Assembly (NCBI GenBank): GCA_039649175.1
Contig: JBBWZS010000020.1
Span: 13,384 to 77,383 of the forward strand
Length of the DNA stretch: 64,000 bases
From: DATAQC01 sp039649175
GTDB taxonomy: Bacteria; Actinomycetota; Acidimicrobiia; Acidimicrobiales; AC-14
Direction: 5' to 3'
Shown here: positions 1-8,560 of the stretch, one piece after another
How positions within the stretch are numbered: position 1 is the stretch's first letter
Layout: every line of letters starts with the position of its first letter
Translations under genes and position numbers: made by a program
Notes under the pieces: generated by a model
The model's input: the letters and a program-made list of their open reading frames with translations, nothing else
Database searches by the model: none
Told to the model about the DNA's origin: nothing

Positions 1-90
1 GACCTCACCGGGGCCGGCGACGGGCTCGGGTCGCTCCACCAGCTTCAGGACCTCGGGCCCCCCGGTCCGCTCATGGACGATCGCTCTCAT
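1..90 (-). CDS. Quinone oxidoreductase / zinc-type alcohol dehydrogenase family protein, N-terminal fragment
   Basis: Only the first 30 codons lie in the window; the gene runs off the left edge. The ATG is at 90 on the minus strand and the peptide begins MRAIVHERTGGPEVLKLVER, followed by a proline- and glycine-rich stretch ending PGPGEV-like. This opening, with a short strand, GGPEVL and 'P.P.PGEV', is typical of the GroES-like N-terminal domain of medium-chain NAD(P)H:quinone reductases and zinc-type alcohol dehydrogenases. The catalytic part is not visible, so substrate and cofactor cannot be judged. It is divergent from the ATPase gene that starts at 186. Confidence 0.7.
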   Translation of the reverse strand, partial: MRAIVHERTGGPEVLKLVERPEPVAGPGEV

Positions 91-185
91 CGGCACCTCC
101 CTCTCGTTCTGCGCGCGATTTCTAACCCACCGTGTTGGAGATCGCCCAGAGAACCGAATCGGGGGGCCGGCGGTAGGCTGGGGCC

Positions 186-1004
186 ATGAAGATCGGGATC
201 GTCGGAAAGGGTGGGGTGGGCAAGACCACCCTCTCGTCGCTCATCTGCCAGAGCTACGCCGAGCGGGGGAAACGGGTGGTAGCCATCGACACCGACTCCA
301 ACCCCAACCTGGCCATGAGCCTGGGACTCGACGAGGACACCGCCAACCACGCTCCCCTCGTCCCCCGCTCCCTCGTCGTGGGCGGCGGCGACGGCAGCCT
401 CACCCCCGCGGCCCTGCTCGACGAGTACGGCCTGCAGACACCCATCGGCGTCACCCTGCTCCACGCCATGCGGGTGGAGCAGGCCGGCGCCGGCTGCACG
501 TGCATGTCCCACGCCACCGTCCGCAGCCTGCTGGAGATGGCCATGGAGGACGAGGCCGACGTCACCCTGGTCGACATGGAGGCCGGGCTCGAGCACCTCA
601 GCCGGGCCGGGGGCACGCTGGCCTACGCCGACGTGCTGCTCATGATCATGGAGCCCACCCGCAAGTCGATCCTCACCGCGGCGCGCACCGTGCCCCTGGC
701 CGAGGAGCTCGGCATCCCCCGCATGTACGGCGTGGGCAACAAGGCCCGCCTCCCCGCCGATGCCGAGTTCTACGAGAAGGTCTGCGCCGAGCAGGGCGTC
801 ACCCTGGCCGGTGTGGTGCCCTTCGACGCCGCCGTCCCCAGCGCCGACCGCAAGGGCGTGGGACTGGTGGCCGGGCAGGCCCCCGACGTGCGGGCGGCGG
901 TGGGCCGCATCCTCGACGTGGTCGATTCCGAGGATGAGCACCAGGCCGCCCTCGACCGCCGGCGCGAGCGACTGCGCGGCCACATCGCCACCATCCGGGG
1001 GTAG
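186..1004 (+). CDS. CooC-like P-loop ATPase (MinD/ParA superfamily)
   Basis: A 272-residue protein of the SIMIBI ATPase class. The N-terminus holds a deviant Walker A motif, GKGGVGKTTLS, at residues 6-16, then a DTDSNPNLAMSLGL segment and a Walker B-like LVDMEAG around residue 125. This arrangement is that of CooC, the ATPase that helps insert nickel into CO dehydrogenase, and of related accessory ATPases with unknown clients. No CO dehydrogenase gene is visible here. The gene ends four bases before the stop of convergent fdhD and lies next to formate dehydrogenase, so a maturation or electron-transfer role for that metalloenzyme is possible but inferred. Start: ATG at 186. Confidence 0.75.
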   Translation: MKIGIVGKGGVGKTTLSSLICQSYAERGKRVVAIDTDSNPNLAMSLGLDEDTANHAPLVPRSLVVGGGDGSLTPAALLDEYGLQTPIGVTLLHAMRVEQAGAGCTCMSHATVRSLLEMAMEDEADVTLVDMEAGLEHLSRAGGTLAYADVLLMIMEPTRKSILTAARTVPLAEELGIPRMYGVGNKARLPADAEFYEKVCAEQGVTLAGVVPFDAAVPSADRKGVGLVAGQAPDVRAAVGRILDVVDSEDEHQAALDRRRERLRGHIATIRG

Positions 1005-1008
1005 CGCG

Positions 1009-1845
1009 TCAGGCGCCCACCACCCGGTCGCCGCCGGCGTACACGTTCATGGTGTCGCCCCGGAGGAACCCCACCAGCGTCATCCCCGCCTCCTCGGCCA
1101 GCTCCACGGCCAGGCTGGACGGTGCCGACACCGCGGCCAGGGCGGGAGCGCCGGCGATGAGGGCCTTCTGCACGAGCTCGAAGCTGGCCCGCCCCGAGGC
1201 CATCAGGACGTGCGACCGCAGGGGCAGGCGGCGGTGCATGGCCGCCCAGCCGATCACCTTGTCGAAGGCGTTGTGGCGGCCCACGTCCTCGCGAGCGCAT
1301 ACCAGGGTGCCGTCGGCGTCGAACAGGCCGGCGGCGTGGAGGCCCCCGGTGCGGGCGAACACCGCCTGTGCGGCACGTAGGCGGTCGGGGAGCCCGGCCA
1401 GCACCTCGACCGACAGGCGCAGGGGGTCGCCGGCCACGTCGACAGGCACTCGGGAGCGGACCGACGAGATGCTGGCCCGCCCGCACAGCCCGCACGACGA
1501 ACTGGTGAACACCGCCCGAGGAGCGACGCCGGCCGCCGGGGCGTCGTCGGACACGGCCACATCGACCACGTTGAACTCCCGGAGCGGGTCGACGGGTGCA
1601 GGCCCGGGTCCGGGTCCGCAGTAGCGCATGGCCCGCACCTGGTCACCCCGGTCGACGACGCCTTCGGTGAGCAGGAAGCCGGCAGCCAGCTCGAAGTCGT
1701 GACCGGGGGTGCGCATGGTCACGGCCATGGCCCGCCCGTTCACCCGGATCTCCAGAGGCTCCTCGGCCGCCACCACGTCGTAGGAGGTGCGCCGGGTGTC
1801 GCCCTCGATCCGCAGGAGAGGCCGGGGGACGCTGGCGCCGGGCAT
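1009..1845 (-). CDS. fdhD: Formate dehydrogenase accessory sulfurtransferase FdhD
   Basis: A 278-residue FdhD/NarQ family protein. FdhD receives sulfur from a cysteine desulfurase and passes it to the molybdenum cofactor before insertion into formate dehydrogenase. The diagnostic CxxC loop is present as SSSCGLCGRAS near residue 115, and the later CAREDVGRHNAFDKVIG, SGRASFELVQKA and GFLRGDTMNVYAG blocks are all family hallmarks. The reading frame stays open upstream to 2235, but that part is antisense to the catalytic-subunit gene; the ATG at 1845 gives a normal-length protein. It is divergent from the catalytic subunit, with about 127 bases between the two starts. Confidence 0.93.
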   Translation of the reverse strand: MPGASVPRPLLRIEGDTRRTSYDVVAAEEPLEIRVNGRAMAVTMRTPGHDFELAAGFLLTEGVVDRGDQVRAMRYCGPGPGPAPVDPLREFNVVDVAVSDDAPAAGVAPRAVFTSSSCGLCGRASISSVRSRVPVDVAGDPLRLSVEVLAGLPDRLRAAQAVFARTGGLHAAGLFDADGTLVCAREDVGRHNAFDKVIGWAAMHRRLPLRSHVLMASGRASFELVQKALIAGAPALAAVSAPSSLAVELAEEAGMTLVGFLRGDTMNVYAGGDRVVGA

Positions 1846-1972
1846 CGCCGGCGACGGTAGCTCAGCGGTCGAAGAATCGCAGGAGTACCGTGGCCGCTTC
1901 GAAGGGGCATCTGCGTCGGTCGGACGGCGATGGGAGGGCCACCGTGGGTACAGGCGTCGTGGGTCGCCGGTC

Positions 1973-4900
1973 GTGAGCGCCGCCGACCGGATCGCATCCT
2001 GGCCGGTGCTGCGCCAGTTGCGAGGCGGTGACCCACTCGGTCTCGGACCGGCGGCACAGTCGCCCCGGTCGGCCTCGCTGGTGCCCCGCACGGAGACCGC
2101 CGACAAGGTGGTGGACTCGATCTGCCCGTACTGCGCGGTGGGCTGCGGCCAGAAGGTGTACGTCACCGACGGCCAGGTGACCCAGATCGAGGGCGATCCC
2201 GACAGTCCCATCTCGCGGGGGCGCTTGTGCCCCAAGGGCTCGGCCAGCCTCAGCCTGGTGACCGCCCCGGCCCGCGAGCAGAAGGTGAAGTACCGCCGGC
2301 CCTACGGCACCGAGTGGGAGGACCTCTCGCTGGTCGAAGCCATGGACCGCATCGCCGACCGGGTCATTGCCACCAGGGCCGCAACCTGGCAGGAGCGTGA
2401 CGACAACGAAGACCTCACCCTCAAGCGCACGCTGGGCTTCGCCAGCCTCGGAGGAGCGACCCTCGACAACGAGGAGAACTACCTCATGAAGAAGCTCTAC
2501 ACCGCCCTGGGCGCGGTGCAGGTGGAGAACCAGGCCCGCATCTGACACTCCTCCACCGTCCCCGGTCTGGGGACCTCGTTCGGGCGGGGCGGCGCCACCA
2601 CCTTCCAGCAGGACCTGCAGAACGCCGACTGCATCCTCATCCAGGGCTCCAACATGGCCGAGTGCCACCCCGTTGGCTTCCAGTGGGTGATGGAGGCCAA
2701 GGCCCGGGGGGCGACGGTGATCCACGTCGACCCCCGGTTCACCCGCACGAGCGCCCTGGCCGACATCCACGTGCCCATCCGGGCGGGCAGCGACATCGCC
2801 TTCCTCGGCGGCATCGTGAACCACATCCTGGCCAACGGGCGCGAGTTCCGCGAGTACGTGGCCGCCTACACCAACGCCGCGACCCTCGTCGGCGACGGCT
2901 TCGCCGACACCGAAGACCTCGACGGCCTGTTCTCGGGCTTCGACGCCGACAACAAGACCTACGACCCGGCCACCTGGCAGTACGCGGGCATGACCACCGC
3001 CACCGCCGCCGCCGGCCACCGCGAGCAGGCGATGGGCGAGGCCCACGGGCACGGGTCGAAGCACCAGGGGGCGGGTCGCCCCGACAGCGACCCGTCCCTC
3101 GAAGATCCCCGCTGCGTCTTCCAGATCCTCAAGCGCCATTTCTCGCGCTACACGCCGGAGATGGTCGAAGAGATCTGTGGTGTCCCCCCGGAGCTGTTCA
3201 CCCGGGTGGCCGAGGCCCTGTGCGCCAACTCGGGACGGGAGCGCACCTCGGCGTTCGTGTACTCGGTGGGCTGGACCCAGCACACGGTGGGGGTGCAGTA
3301 CATCCGCACCGCGTCCATCATCCAGTTGCTGCTGGGCAACATCGGGCGGCCGGGCGGCGGCATCCTCGCCCTGCGCGGCCACGCCAGCATCCAGGGCTCC
3401 ACCGACATCCCCACGCTGTTCAACATCCTCCCCGGCTACCTGCCCATGGTGCCCGCCCGGGGGCCCGCCGACCTGGCCGCCTACATCGACGCCTACAACG
3501 CACCGGCGGGGTTCTGGGGCCACATGGACGCCTACCTGGTGAGCATGCTCAAGGCGTGGTGGGGCGACGCCGCCACCGCCGACAACGACTATTGCTTCGA
3601 CTACCTGCCGAGGATCGACGCCGACCACTCGCACTACCGCAGCACCCTCGACATGGCCGACGGCAGGGTCAAGGGCTTCTTCGTGGTGGGCGAGAACCCG
3701 GTGGTGGGCTCGGCCAACGGCCGCCTCCAGTGCCAGGCTCTGGCCAACCTCGACTGGCTGGTCGTGCGCGACCTGGTGGAGATCGAGACGGCGGCGTTCT
3801 GGTACGACTCCCCCGAGATCGACAGCGGCGAGGCCCGCACCGCCGACATCGGCACCGAGGTGTTCTTCCTGCCCGCCGCCGCCCACACCGAGAAGGACGG
3901 GAGCTTCACCAACACCCAGCGCCTCCTGCAGTGGCACCATGCCGCCGTCGAGCCGGCGGGCGACTGCCGCTCCGACCTGTGGTTCTACTTCCACCTCGGT
4001 CGCATCATCAAGGACAAGCTGGCCCACTCCACCGAGGCGCGCGACCGACCCGTCCTCGATCTCACCTGGGACTACCCCACCCACGGCCCGACGGCCGAGC
4101 CTGACGCCGAGGCCGTCCTCCGGGAGATCAGCGGGTGGGGACCGCACGGGGCCGTCGACGGGTACGCCGACCTGAAGGCCGACGGGTCCACCGCCTGCGG
4201 CTGTTGGATCTACTCGGGCTCCTACGCCGGCGAGGCCAACCAGGCGGCCCGGCGCAGGCCCGGGTCGGAGCAGTCGTGGGTGGCGCCGGAGTGGGGCTGG
4301 GCGTGGCCGGCCAATCGCCGGATGCTCTACAACCGGGCGTCGGCCGACCCCGAAGGCCGGCCCTGGTCGGCGCGGAAGGCCTACCTGTGGTGGGACGAGG
4401 ATTCGGGCCGGTGGACCGGTGAGGACGTGGCCGACTTCGTCGCCACCATGCGCCCCGACTACCGGCCTCCAGAGGGTGCGTCGGCCGAGGACGCCCTGCG
4501 CGGCGACGAGCCGTTCGTGATGCAGACCGACGGACGGGGATGGCTGTTCGCGCCGACCGGCCTGGTCGACGGGCCGTTGCCCGCCCACTACGAGCCCCAC
4601 GAATCACCGTTCACCAACTCGCTCTACGGCCAGGAGTGCAACCCCGCCCGCCTGATCCACTCCCGGCGCGGCAACCGCTCCAACCCCGGCGGCGGGCGGC
4701 CCGGGGCCGACGCCTTCCCCTACGTGGTGTCGACCTACCGGCTCACCGAGCACCACACCGCAGGTGGTATGAGCCGGTTCCTCGCCTACCTGTGCGAGCT
4801 CCAACCCGCCATGTTCTGCGAGGTCAGCCCCGAGCTGGCAGCCGAGCGGGGGTTGGTGAACGGCGGCTGGGCCACGGTGGTGACGTCCCGATCGGCCATC

Positions 4901-5182
4901 GAGGCCCGGGTGCTGGTGACCGAGCGCATGCCTGCGCTGCGCGTGCAGGGCCGCACCGTCCACCAGGTGGGCCTGCCCTACCACTGGGGGCGGCGCGGCC
5001 TGTCGCCCGGTGACTCGGCCAACGACCTGGCGGGCGTGGTGCTCGACCCCAACGTCCACATCCAGGAGTCCAAGGCGGCGTCGTGTGACATCCGCCCCGG
5101 CCGCCGTCCCCGAGGACCCGACCTCACCCGCCTGGTCGACGAGTACCTGGGCCGCGCCGGTATCACGAGTGAGGGACCATGA
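1973..5182 (+). CDS. fdh: Formate dehydrogenase catalytic (alpha) subunit, selenocysteine-containing molybdoenzyme
   Basis: One gene read through an in-frame TGA at 2543-2545, giving about 1,069 residues with Sec at residue 191. It oxidises formate to CO2 at a Mo(or W)-bis-MGD centre. The N-terminal 4Fe-4S motif is CPYCAVGCG followed by GRLCPKG. The Sec context reads VENQARI-U-HSSTVPGLG, the expected site for the active-site residue, and homology continues directly with FGRGGATTFQQDLQNADC, IQGSNMAE and HVDPRFTRTS. The C-terminal molybdopterin dinucleotide-binding domain has the EHHTAGGMSR and VHQVGLPYHWG blocks. A hairpin starts 12 nt after the TGA. GTG 1973 was chosen because conserved sequence begins at ASWPVLRQ just after it; the frame is open to 1787. 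The stop overlaps the next ATG (ATGA). Confidence 0.94.
2543..2576 (+). promoter_or_regulatory. SECIS element of the formate dehydrogenase gene
   Basis: Directly after the in-frame TGA (2543-2545) a perfect 6 bp hairpin is formed by GTCCCC (2558-2563) and GGGGAC (2569-2574), with the loop GGTCT (2564-2568). There are 12 nt between TGA and stem and 18 nt between TGA and loop. As I recall it, the E. coli fdhF SECIS has the same loop sequence at the same distance. SelB binds such hairpins to bring Sec-tRNA to the ribosome. Confidence 0.88.
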
Positions 5183-6024
5183 TCGCCCGACCCTCGCCGG
5201 GCGACCCGGCCACCGATGCCGGCTGGACGACCGACCAGCCCCGGCTCGGGTTCTTCACCGACACGTCGCTGTGCATCGGCTGCAAGGCCTGCGAGGTGGC
5301 GTGCAAGGAGTGGAACGGCGTGCCCGACGACGGCTTCGACTTCTCCGGCACGTCCTATGACAACACCGGCGCGCTGGGCGCCGACACCTGGCGACACGTC
5401 ACGTTCACCGAGAAGCTGGTGCCCGCACCCGGCGGTATCGGTAGCGGTGGCGGTGACGAGGTGCGTTGGCTGATGTCGTCGGATGTGTGCAAGCACTGCA
5501 CACACGCCGCCTGCCTCGACGTGTGCCCCACCGGCGCCCTGTTCCGCACCGAGCACGGCACGGTTGTGGTGCAGGACGACGTGTGCAACGGGTGCGGGTA
5601 CTGCGTGCCCGCCTGCCCGTTCGGGGTCATCGACCAGCGCCGGGGCGACGGCCGGGTGTGGAAGTGCACGCTCTGCTACGACCGCATCGGCGCCGGGATG
5701 ACGCCGGCGTGCGCGCAGGCCTGTCCGACCGAGTCGATCAAGTTCGGCCGCCTCGACCAGCTCCGAGCCTCCGCCGACGGGCGGGTGACGACCCTGCGCG
5801 CCGGGGGCGCCCCCGACGCCCGGCTCTACGGCGCCGACACCACCGACGGCGTCGGGGGGATGGGGGCGTTCTTCCTCCTGCTCGACGACCCCGAGACCTA
5901 CGGCCTCCCTCCCGACCCCGTCGTCACCACCCGCGACCTGGCTTCGATGTGGCGGACGGCGGGAGCGGCCGCTGTCGCCGTGGTGGCCAGCGTGGCCGGG
6001 GCCGTACTGGCCGGCCGCCGGTGA
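5179..6024 (+). CDS. Formate dehydrogenase iron-sulfur (beta) subunit
   Basis: A 281-residue electron-transfer subunit of the FdnH/HybA type. Four cysteine clusters expected to bind four 4Fe-4S centres are visible: CIGCKACEVACKEW, CKHCTHAACLDVCPTGA, CNGCGYCVPACPFGVID and CTLCYDRI...CAQACP. The C-terminus has one hydrophobic segment (AAAVAVVASVAGAVLAG) that could anchor the protein in the membrane. It would carry electrons from the catalytic subunit to the NrfD-type membrane subunit encoded next. The ATG overlaps the stop of the catalytic subunit by ATGA, so the two are translationally coupled. The following gene is separated by a long perfect palindrome. Confidence 0.93.
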   Translation: MIARPSPGDPATDAGWTTDQPRLGFFTDTSLCIGCKACEVACKEWNGVPDDGFDFSGTSYDNTGALGADTWRHVTFTEKLVPAPGGIGSGGGDEVRWLMSSDVCKHCTHAACLDVCPTGALFRTEHGTVVVQDDVCNGCGYCVPACPFGVIDQRRGDGRVWKCTLCYDRIGAGMTPACAQACPTESIKFGRLDQLRASADGRVTTLRAGGAPDARLYGADTTDGVGGMGAFFLLLDDPETYGLPPDPVVTTRDLASMWRTAGAAAVAVVASVAGAVLAGRR

Positions 6025-6037
6025 CCCCTACCCCGGC

Positions 6038-6087
6038 GTTCCGGTCACGTTTCGGTGGGTCAGGACCCACCGAAACGTGACCGGAAC
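6038..6087. repeat. Perfect 24 bp inverted repeat (hairpin) inside the formate dehydrogenase operon
   Basis: The arms 6038-6061 and 6064-6087 are exact reverse complements separated by two bases (AG at 6062-6063). The palindrome lies between the iron-sulfur subunit stop (6024) and the NrfD-like gene. One possible GTG start (6077) sits inside the right arm; the better one (6101) lies just beyond it. There is no T-tract. In RNA it would be an unusually stable stem that could lower expression of the third subunit, protect the mRNA end or act as a terminator. Confidence 0.9.
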
Positions 6088-6100
6088 CGAGGATGGGGCG

Positions 6101-6985
6101 GTGCGGACCTACTACGGCCGTCCCGTGCTCAAGGCGCCGGTGTGGAAGTGGCCGATCCCCGTGTACTTCTTCACCGGCGGGATGGCCGGCGCCTCGGCCA
6201 GCCTGGCCCTGGCTGCCCGCCTGAGCGGTGACGGGGCGCTGGCCCGCCGGTCCCTCGGGGTGGCGGCACTCGCGGCCGCCGCCAGCCCGCCGCTGCTCAT
6301 CGCCGACCTGGGCCGCCCCGAGCGGTTCCTCAACATGCTCCGGGTCGCCAAGGCCACCTCGCCCATGAGCGTGGGCACCTGGGTGGTGTCGGCCTTCGTG
6401 CCCGCCGCCATCGGCGCCGCCGCGTGCGAGCGCACCGGACGCCTGCGCCGGGTCGGCCGGGTGCTCGAGGCCGTCGCCGGTGCTCTCGGCCCGGTCATGT
6501 GCACCTACACCGGCGTCCTGGTGGCCGACACCGCCGTGCCCGCGTGGCACGAGGCGCACCGCGAGCTGCCCTTCGTGTTCGCCGGCAGCGCCATGGCCAG
6601 CGCGGGGGCCGCCGCCGTGGCCCTGTCGCCGGTGGACGGGACCGGGGCGGCCATCGCCCGCCGGCTCCTGGCCGCCGGCGTCGTGGTCGAGGGGGCGGCC
6701 AGCCAGGTGATGGAGCGGGCCCATCCCCATGCCTGTGCGCCCTACCGCGGTGCCGGTCGGGCCGCCGTCCTGGCCACGACCGCTCGGGCCCTGACGGTGG
6801 CGGGGACGGCCGTCGCCCTCACCCTGGGTCGCAGGCGGCGCCCGGCGGCGACCGCGGGCGGCGCCCTCGTCCTGGTCGGCGCCCTGTGCGAGCGCCTCTG
6901 CGTGAGCGAAGCGGGCGTCGAGTCGGCCCGTGACCCGCGGGCCACCATCGGCCCCCAGCGCAGGCGGCTCGACCAGGCGCGCTGA
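6101..6985 (+). CDS. NrfD/PsrC-type membrane subunit of formate dehydrogenase
   Basis: A 294-residue polytopic membrane protein of the NrfD/polysulfide reductase C family. It begins with the typical TYYGRPVLKAPVWKW and PVYFFTGGMAGASAS segments, followed by IADLGRPERFLNMLRV and a series of Ala/Val/Leu-rich helices (about eight). In such complexes this subunit anchors the Fe-S protein and passes electrons to quinones. GTG 6101 was chosen because GAGG at 6089-6092 is well spaced and conserved sequence starts right there; GTG 6077 is in frame but lies in the hairpin. It is the last gene of the formate dehydrogenase operon; the next genes run in the opposite direction. Confidence 0.88.
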   Translation: MRTYYGRPVLKAPVWKWPIPVYFFTGGMAGASASLALAARLSGDGALARRSLGVAALAAAASPPLLIADLGRPERFLNMLRVAKATSPMSVGTWVVSAFVPAAIGAAACERTGRLRRVGRVLEAVAGALGPVMCTYTGVLVADTAVPAWHEAHRELPFVFAGSAMASAGAAAVALSPVDGTGAAIARRLLAAGVVVEGAASQVMERAHPHACAPYRGAGRAAVLATTARALTVAGTAVALTLGRRRRPAATAGGALVLVGALCERLCVSEAGVESARDPRATIGPQRRRLDQAR

Positions 6986-6990
6986 CCCGG

Positions 6991-7263
6991 TCAGGGCTGG
7001 TCGTCGCTGGGCAGCAGGGAGCGGGCCACGGCGACGGCCTCGGCCAGGGCGTCGGCGGGCGTGGCCCCGGCCGCCACCCGGGCGGCGACGAAGCGTCCGG
7101 CCACGAAGGTCGACAACGGTGCGAAGCGCCGCTCGCTGCCGTGAGCCACCTCCCGGGCCAGGTCCAGCAGAGCCCCGACCTCGGCCTCGGTCAGGTCGGC
7201 GCCGAGGGCCATGGCGTAGCGCCGGGGCCACTCCGGCTCGGGGATGCCGGTGGGCTCGCTCAT
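6991..7263 (-). CDS. DUF6457 domain protein
   Basis: A 90-residue acidic protein with WPRRYAMALGADL near the N-terminus, then predicted helices rich in Ala and Glu. This small family is commonly found beside or fused to molybdopterin-guanine dinucleotide synthesis proteins, as here: its ATG (7263) overlaps the TGA of mobA by ATGA, so the two are co-translated. No catalytic motif is visible. A supporting role in molybdenum cofactor maturation is inferred only from context. Confidence 0.75.
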   Translation of the reverse strand: MSEPTGIPEPEWPRRYAMALGADLTEAEVGALLDLAREVAHGSERRFAPLSTFVAGRFVAARVAAGATPADALAEAVAVARSLLPSDDQP

Positions 7264-7862
7264 GGGCGGGCGCCGAGCAGGGCGCGGGCCCTGTCGAGGT
7301 CGGCGGGGCGGTTGACGTTGAGAGTCGCCGCGGGGTCGAGCGTGACCGCCACCACGTCAGGAGGGAGCAGCCGGGCCGCCGGCAGGCCGGCCAGCTCGGG
7401 GCCCAGCCCGTGCAGGCGGGCCCGCAGGGCCGGGCTCCGGTGCACAGCCAGCAGCGGGTGAGCACGACCCCGCTCGTCGAGGGCGGCAACCGCTTCCACC
7501 GCCGGGTCGCACAGGGCGGCGGACAGCGCCTCGAGGTGCGCGGAGGTGAGCAACGGCAGATCACCGGCGAGCACGGCGACGGCGACCGCCGCATCTTCGT
7601 CGACGGCCCCCAATCCGGCGGCCACCGCCGGCACCGGCCCCCCGCCGGGCGCCGCCTCGGTCGTGAACACGACCCCTTCGACGGCGGTGGCTCGCCTGGG
7701 ACCGACCACCACCACCTCGTCGCACAGAGGCCGGGCGGCGGACAGCACCCGGTCGAGCAGTGAGCGCCCGCCCACCTCGAGGGCCAGCTTGTCGACGCTG
7801 CCCATGCGCCGGGCCGAGCCACCGGCCACCACGACGGCCGCCAACCGGACCGGGGCGCTCAT
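7260..7862 (-). CDS. mobA: Molybdenum cofactor guanylyltransferase MobA
   Basis: A 200-residue nucleotidyltransferase that joins GMP to molybdopterin to make the MGD cofactor needed by DMSO-reductase-family enzymes such as the formate dehydrogenase upstream. The signature loop is VVVAGGSARRMG followed by DKLALEVGGRSLL (residues about 10-35). AVLAGDLPLLTSAHL contains the metal-binding Asp, and the C-terminus has the expected NVNRPADLDRA. The ATG at 7862 gives normal family length; the frame stays open further upstream without homology. It overlaps the DUF6457 gene. Confidence 0.9.
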   Translation of the reverse strand: MSAPVRLAAVVVAGGSARRMGSVDKLALEVGGRSLLDRVLSAARPLCDEVVVVGPRRATAVEGVVFTTEAAPGGGPVPAVAAGLGAVDEDAAVAVAVLAGDLPLLTSAHLEALSAALCDPAVEAVAALDERGRAHPLLAVHRSPALRARLHGLGPELAGLPAARLLPPDVVAVTLDPAATLNVNRPADLDRARALLGARP

Positions 7863-8079
7863 GACCAACCCGATCCTACTGGGACCGCAGGCGCCGGGCC
7901 CCCGCAACCCGGGAGTGTCACGGGGCCCCGGAACCTGGCGGCACCACCGTGCGAGCATCGGCACCCGAGGCGCCCGACTGGAGGCCGGCATGGGGGCCGG
8001 GCGACCGCCGCGCCGCAGACGGTGCGAACTACGCTCTCTCGCACCTGGACACACCGTCTGAGGAGAGGACCCACTCACC

Positions 8080-8511
8080 ATGCTTCGTCGATTGATCGCT
8101 CCTGTCTCCGCACTCGCCCTGGGGGGACTGGCTGTCGCCGGCGCCATGCCTGCCGGCGCCGCCACCCGCACGTTCACGGTTGCCCTGCACGGTTCCGAGG
8201 AGGTGCCCCCCGCCGATGGCGGCTCGGGCACGGCTCGGATCACCGTGGACAGCAGCACCGGACGCATCTGCTACGTGCTGCTCGTGTCCAACCTCGGTGG
8301 TCCCGCCGTCAGCGCCCACATCCACCAGGCGCCCTTCGGCGTCGTCGGTCCCGACGTGGTGCCCCTGGAGGCCCCGGTCAACGGCCGTTCGGCCGCCTGC
8401 ACCACCACCAGCAGGGCCGAGGCCAAGGCCATCCTCGCCCATCCCTCGGACTTCTACGTGAACGTCCACACCGCCGAGTTCCCGGCCGGGGCGGCGCGCG
8501 GCCAGCTGTGA
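8080..8511 (+). CDS. Secreted CHRD domain protein
   Basis: A 143-residue protein with a signal peptide (MLRRLIAPVSALALGGLAVA, probable cleavage after PAGAA). The mature part is a single CHRD domain, recognisable from FTVALHGSEEVPPADGGSGTA, the short ICYVLLVSNL strand, SAHIHQAP, and the closing FYVNVHTAEFPAGAARGQL. CHRD domains were first defined in chordin and occur in many secreted bacterial proteins of unknown role. A strong GAGGAGAGGA ribosome site precedes the ATG. A bidirectional terminator hairpin follows directly. Confidence 0.9.
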   Translation: MLRRLIAPVSALALGGLAVAGAMPAGAATRTFTVALHGSEEVPPADGGSGTARITVDSSTGRICYVLLVSNLGGPAVSAHIHQAPFGVVGPDVVPLEAPVNGRSAACTTTSRAEAKAILAHPSDFYVNVHTAEFPAGAARGQL

Positions 8512-8518
8512 GCAGGTC

Positions 8519-8554
8519 CTGACTGCGGCCCGGCACGAGCCGGGCCGCAGTCAG
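8519..8554. terminator. Bidirectional terminator hairpin
   Basis: A perfect 16 bp stem, CTGACTGCGGCCCGGC at 8519-8534 and its reverse complement at 8539-8554, with the loop ACGA. It lies between two convergent genes (CHRD protein ending at 8511 and the Ala-rich protein ending at 8561). There is no long T-run, as is common in GC-rich actinobacteria. Confidence 0.85.
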
Positions 8555-8560
8555 CGTGGT

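Noticed and set aside
1852..1925. tRNA-like sequence (GGTAGCTCAGCGGT) near the fdhD/fdh promoter
   Set aside because: It resembles a D-arm, but no acceptor, anticodon or T stem can be formed; I considered tRNA-Sec and rejected it.
1862..4600. 912-codon open frame on the minus strand
   Set aside because: It is a codon-bias shadow antisense to the formate dehydrogenase catalytic subunit; low-complexity His/Val/Gly-rich translation without domains.
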